A stretch of DNA of 8,206 bases from contig CABVAP010000104.1 in the NCBI GenBank assembly GCA_902496345.1, positions 1 through 8,206 of the forward strand. The letters run 5' to 3'. Within the stretch, counting starts at the first letter, position 1. Each line of letters begins with the position of its first letter. Source of the DNA: an uncultured Eubacteriales bacterium (GTDB lineage Bacteria > Bacillota > Clostridia > Lachnospirales > CAG-274). Both the position numbers and the translations under genes were made by a program. This document shows, piece by piece, positions 6,598-8,206 of the stretch. Under the pieces are notes generated by a model that saw only the letters and a list, made by a program, of their open reading frames with translations, was not told the DNA's origin and did no database searches.

Positions 6598-6638
6598 AAA
6601 AGCTCTACATAAGTATAAACTTTTATTGTAGAGCTTTT
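6598..6638. terminator. Strong intercistronic hairpin, bidirectional terminator or attenuator
   Basis: A perfect 12-bp stem, AAAAGCTCTACA (6598-6609) with TGTAGAGCTTTT (6627-6638), encloses a 17-base loop that itself holds a small AAGT/ACTT hairpin. On the minus strand it starts 27 bases after the stop of the GIY-YIG gene and runs into TTTTATTTATAG; on the plus strand the stem is followed by T and ATAAT. It sits only about 30 bases before the NTPase start, and I see no convincing separate promoter for that gene. Partial read-through would set the ratio of the two proteins. Confidence 0.75.
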
Positions 6639-6665
6639 TATAATAATTAATTTTTCCAAAATATC

Positions 6666-8048
6666 TTATTGAGCTAGAGATTCTCTATATTCTTCTGCAG
6701 CCGCATCATAAGTCCATTGTACAGTTGCATTATGATGTTCTGTCACAACTTTTTCAATTTTATCAAGTGGAATAGAGAAAAATTCTTTTCTATGATTTAC
6801 TTTATTTACCTCATATTCTCTAAAGGTGTTATGTAAAATTGATTCTAAGGTAGGTGCATCATCTGAAAAGATTAATGCATGAACATCAAATTCAAATGGG
6901 ACAGATGCACTACTTAATTCCTTAATTCTATCCATAGGTTCAAGACGTCTAGTCATACCAATTTTAAAAATATTTTCCCCAAATGAGCCAATATTAGAGA
7001 TAATATAAACAAAACCAGCACGTGTATTCTTTTCTCGATTTAATACATCAGATTTAACAGTTTCAAGCTCAGAAAGTTTTTCTTCACATTCTTTAATCTT
7101 ATCAATGTATAAGGTCTTTTCTACTTCATTATCAGTCTTTTGTAAGTATTTCATTAGCTTAGAAATTTCATTTTTAAATTGAGTTTCATCTTTCTCAATT
7201 TTTGCTTTTTCACGTTCAATTTCACGACGGACTTTTTCTTCTTCTTTTAATTGTTCTTGTATAATTCTCTTTTGTTCTCGCTCATCCTCTAACTTTTCTT
7301 GATATGCGTGAGCTGTAATTAATTGTTGTAACTTATTTTCAAGAAAATCTTTTGTAATTTGTACTCCATCAGATTTATAAATTTTATTTAGAGTTTCATA
7401 GGATCTTAGGATTTTACTCCTCATAGTATCAATATTTTTAAGTGTAACATTCGATATAGCTAAATCACATTCAGCATTAAATGAACGTAAAATCTGACGT
7501 ATTTGATTATTTACAAACTTTTTATCATCGTTAATAAGCGCATCTACAGCTGTATTATTTTTTACTAATTCAGCTTCTTCTAACTTATATTTAGATAATA
7601 TATTTTTTAGTTCCTGAGATGTAGCAAGTTCAAGTCCTTCCGTATCTATATTAACTACTGTTACTAAAGGCTCTAGATTTTCAACCTCTAGCTTTTTATT
7701 TTTTAGTTCCTTTTTAACTTTTGATATTTCAGAGGACAACTGATTAAGCTCAGTACTCTTTTCACTAATACGTGCTTCAATATCATGCTCTATTTTGGCC
7801 TTTTCTCTTTCAATAGTCTCTTCCAATGTAGCCAATTTTGATTGATTGGCTTCTATATTCTGAATAAGAGTTTGATTCAAAATATGCTCTTTGTAAATTT
7901 CATTTTCAACCATCGCCCATCGATGATATCTAGCAAGTAACAATATTGCAACCCCAATAAGCATAATCGGCCAAACTACACTAATGGCAGCCATTAAGAA
8001 AACAGCAATATCTCCTACAATAAATCTTTTTTCTCCATTATTATCCAT
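6666..8048 (-). CDS. Membrane-anchored DUF4041 protein with T5orf172/MUG113 GIY-YIG nuclease-like domain
   Basis: A protein of 460 residues in four parts. One long or two short transmembrane segments span residues 11-39 ('VGDIAVFLMAAISVVWPIML...AILLLA'). A charged coiled coil covers about 50-125. The DUF4041 region is about 150-285, with the family-like 'ILRSFNAECDLAISNV' (186-201), 'MRSKILRSYETLNKIY' and 'LITAHAYQEKLEDEREQKRI', running into a second coiled coil to about 340. The C-terminal domain (345-435) is GIY-YIG-like: 'GFVYIISN' (345-352), 'IFKIGMTRR' (360-368) with Arg374 as a further basic residue, Glu402 in 'TLESILH' as the candidate metal-binding Glu, and 'HRKEFF' (419-424) near the end. 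Key residues look intact, so nuclease activity is plausible. GGGGG precedes ATG 8048. DUF4041/T5orf172 proteins are common in phages and accessory islands. The following KAP-like NTPase is a likely partner. Confidence 0.85.
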   Translation of the reverse strand: MDNNGEKRFIVGDIAVFLMAAISVVWPIMLIGVAILLLARYHRWAMVENEIYKEHILNQTLIQNIEANQSKLATLEETIEREKAKIEHDIEARISEKSTELNQLSSEISKVKKELKNKKLEVENLEPLVTVVNIDTEGLELATSQELKNILSKYKLEEAELVKNNTAVDALINDDKKFVNNQIRQILRSFNAECDLAISNVTLKNIDTMRSKILRSYETLNKIYKSDGVQITKDFLENKLQQLITAHAYQEKLEDEREQKRIIQEQLKEEEKVRREIEREKAKIEKDETQFKNEISKLMKYLQKTDNEVEKTLYIDKIKECEEKLSELETVKSDVLNREKNTRAGFVYIISNIGSFGENIFKIGMTRRLEPMDRIKELSSASVPFEFDVHALIFSDDAPTLESILHNTFREYEVNKVNHRKEFFSIPLDKIEKVVTEHHNATVQWTYDAAAEEYRESLAQ

Positions 8049-8128
8049 AATATTTCCCCCAAAATACCAATAAATAATACAAAATTGTAGATAAGAAGTA
8101 ATCCCTGCATCAATATAATTTTATGTAT

Positions 8129-8157
8129 ATTATATCACAAATTATGCAAACAATGAA
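8129..8157 (-). promoter_or_regulatory. Promoter of the accessory module (extended -10)
   Basis: On the minus strand a perfect TATAAT (8134-8129) is preceded by TGA, making an extended -10 (TGnTATAAT). A weak -35, TTCATT (8157-8152), lies 17 bases upstream. Transcription would start near 8122, giving a leader of about 75 bases before the ATG at 8048. It lies just inside the upstream hairpin, so the module appears to have its own promoter. Confidence 0.65.
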
Positions 8158-8168
8158 AAACATATGAA

Positions 8169-8200
8169 AATAGAGCCACCTTATATAAGGTAGCTCTATT
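8169..8200. terminator. Palindromic hairpin, probable terminator of a gene beyond the right edge
   Basis: AATAGAGC (8169-8176) pairs with GCTCTATT (8193-8200), and after one C/A mismatch ACCTTA (8178-8183) pairs with TAAGGT (8186-8191) around a 2-base centre. On the minus strand it is followed by TTTCATATGTTTTTC. This fits a terminator for an upstream minus-strand gene outside the window, insulating the accessory module. Confidence 0.55.
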
Positions 8201-8206
8201 GAGGTG

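Noticed and set aside
1..8206. CRISPR array, tRNA or rRNA genes.
   Set aside because: No regularly spaced direct repeats, tRNA cloverleaf pattern or rRNA-like segment was seen on either strand.

Overview
The window looks like part of a low-GC Firmicute chromosome with Gram-negative affinities. Codon use, the Shine-Dalgarno sites (GGAGG type) and the gene content fit a Negativicute such as Veillonella; this is an inference from style, not a database match. Every gene I can support lies on the minus strand, so the window reads functionally from right to left.

Right part (4725-8206): a two-gene, very AT-rich accessory module. The upstream gene (8048 to 6666) encodes a protein with an N-terminal membrane anchor, a long coiled coil, a DUF4041 region and a C-terminal T5orf172/MUG113-type GIY-YIG nuclease-like domain. 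The downstream gene (6566 to 4767) encodes a KAP-like P-loop NTPase with intact Walker A and B motifs. Three hairpins bracket and divide the module: one upstream (8169-8200), one between the genes (6598-6638) and one after the NTPase (4735-4758). This layout suggests a self-contained, horizontally acquired cassette, plausibly an anti-phage defence pair. The function is inferred.

Middle part (about 3610-4725): over 1 kb with no intact, recognisable gene. It holds a small immunity-protein-like gene broken by an in-frame TGA (3791-4036). Before it in transcription order come protein-like fragments in several frames, including a Cys-rich 103-codon ORF (4235-4546). The picture is a decaying toxin/immunity-type or other accessory locus.

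Left part (185-3609): a metabolic unit of an IclR-family regulator, an M20D-type metallo-amidohydrolase and a DcuC-family transporter. The last two are only 29 bases apart and form an operon. The 180-base gap between the regulator and the hydrolase carries two strong palindromes, including GTTCCG-N5-CGGAAC with an overlapping second inverted repeat. These are likely operators through which the regulator controls uptake and cleavage of an unidentified N-acyl amino acid, dipeptide or carboxylate. The left edge (1-184) has no supported gene but contains a 20-bp-stem palindrome that resembles an IS3-family end or a strong hairpin.
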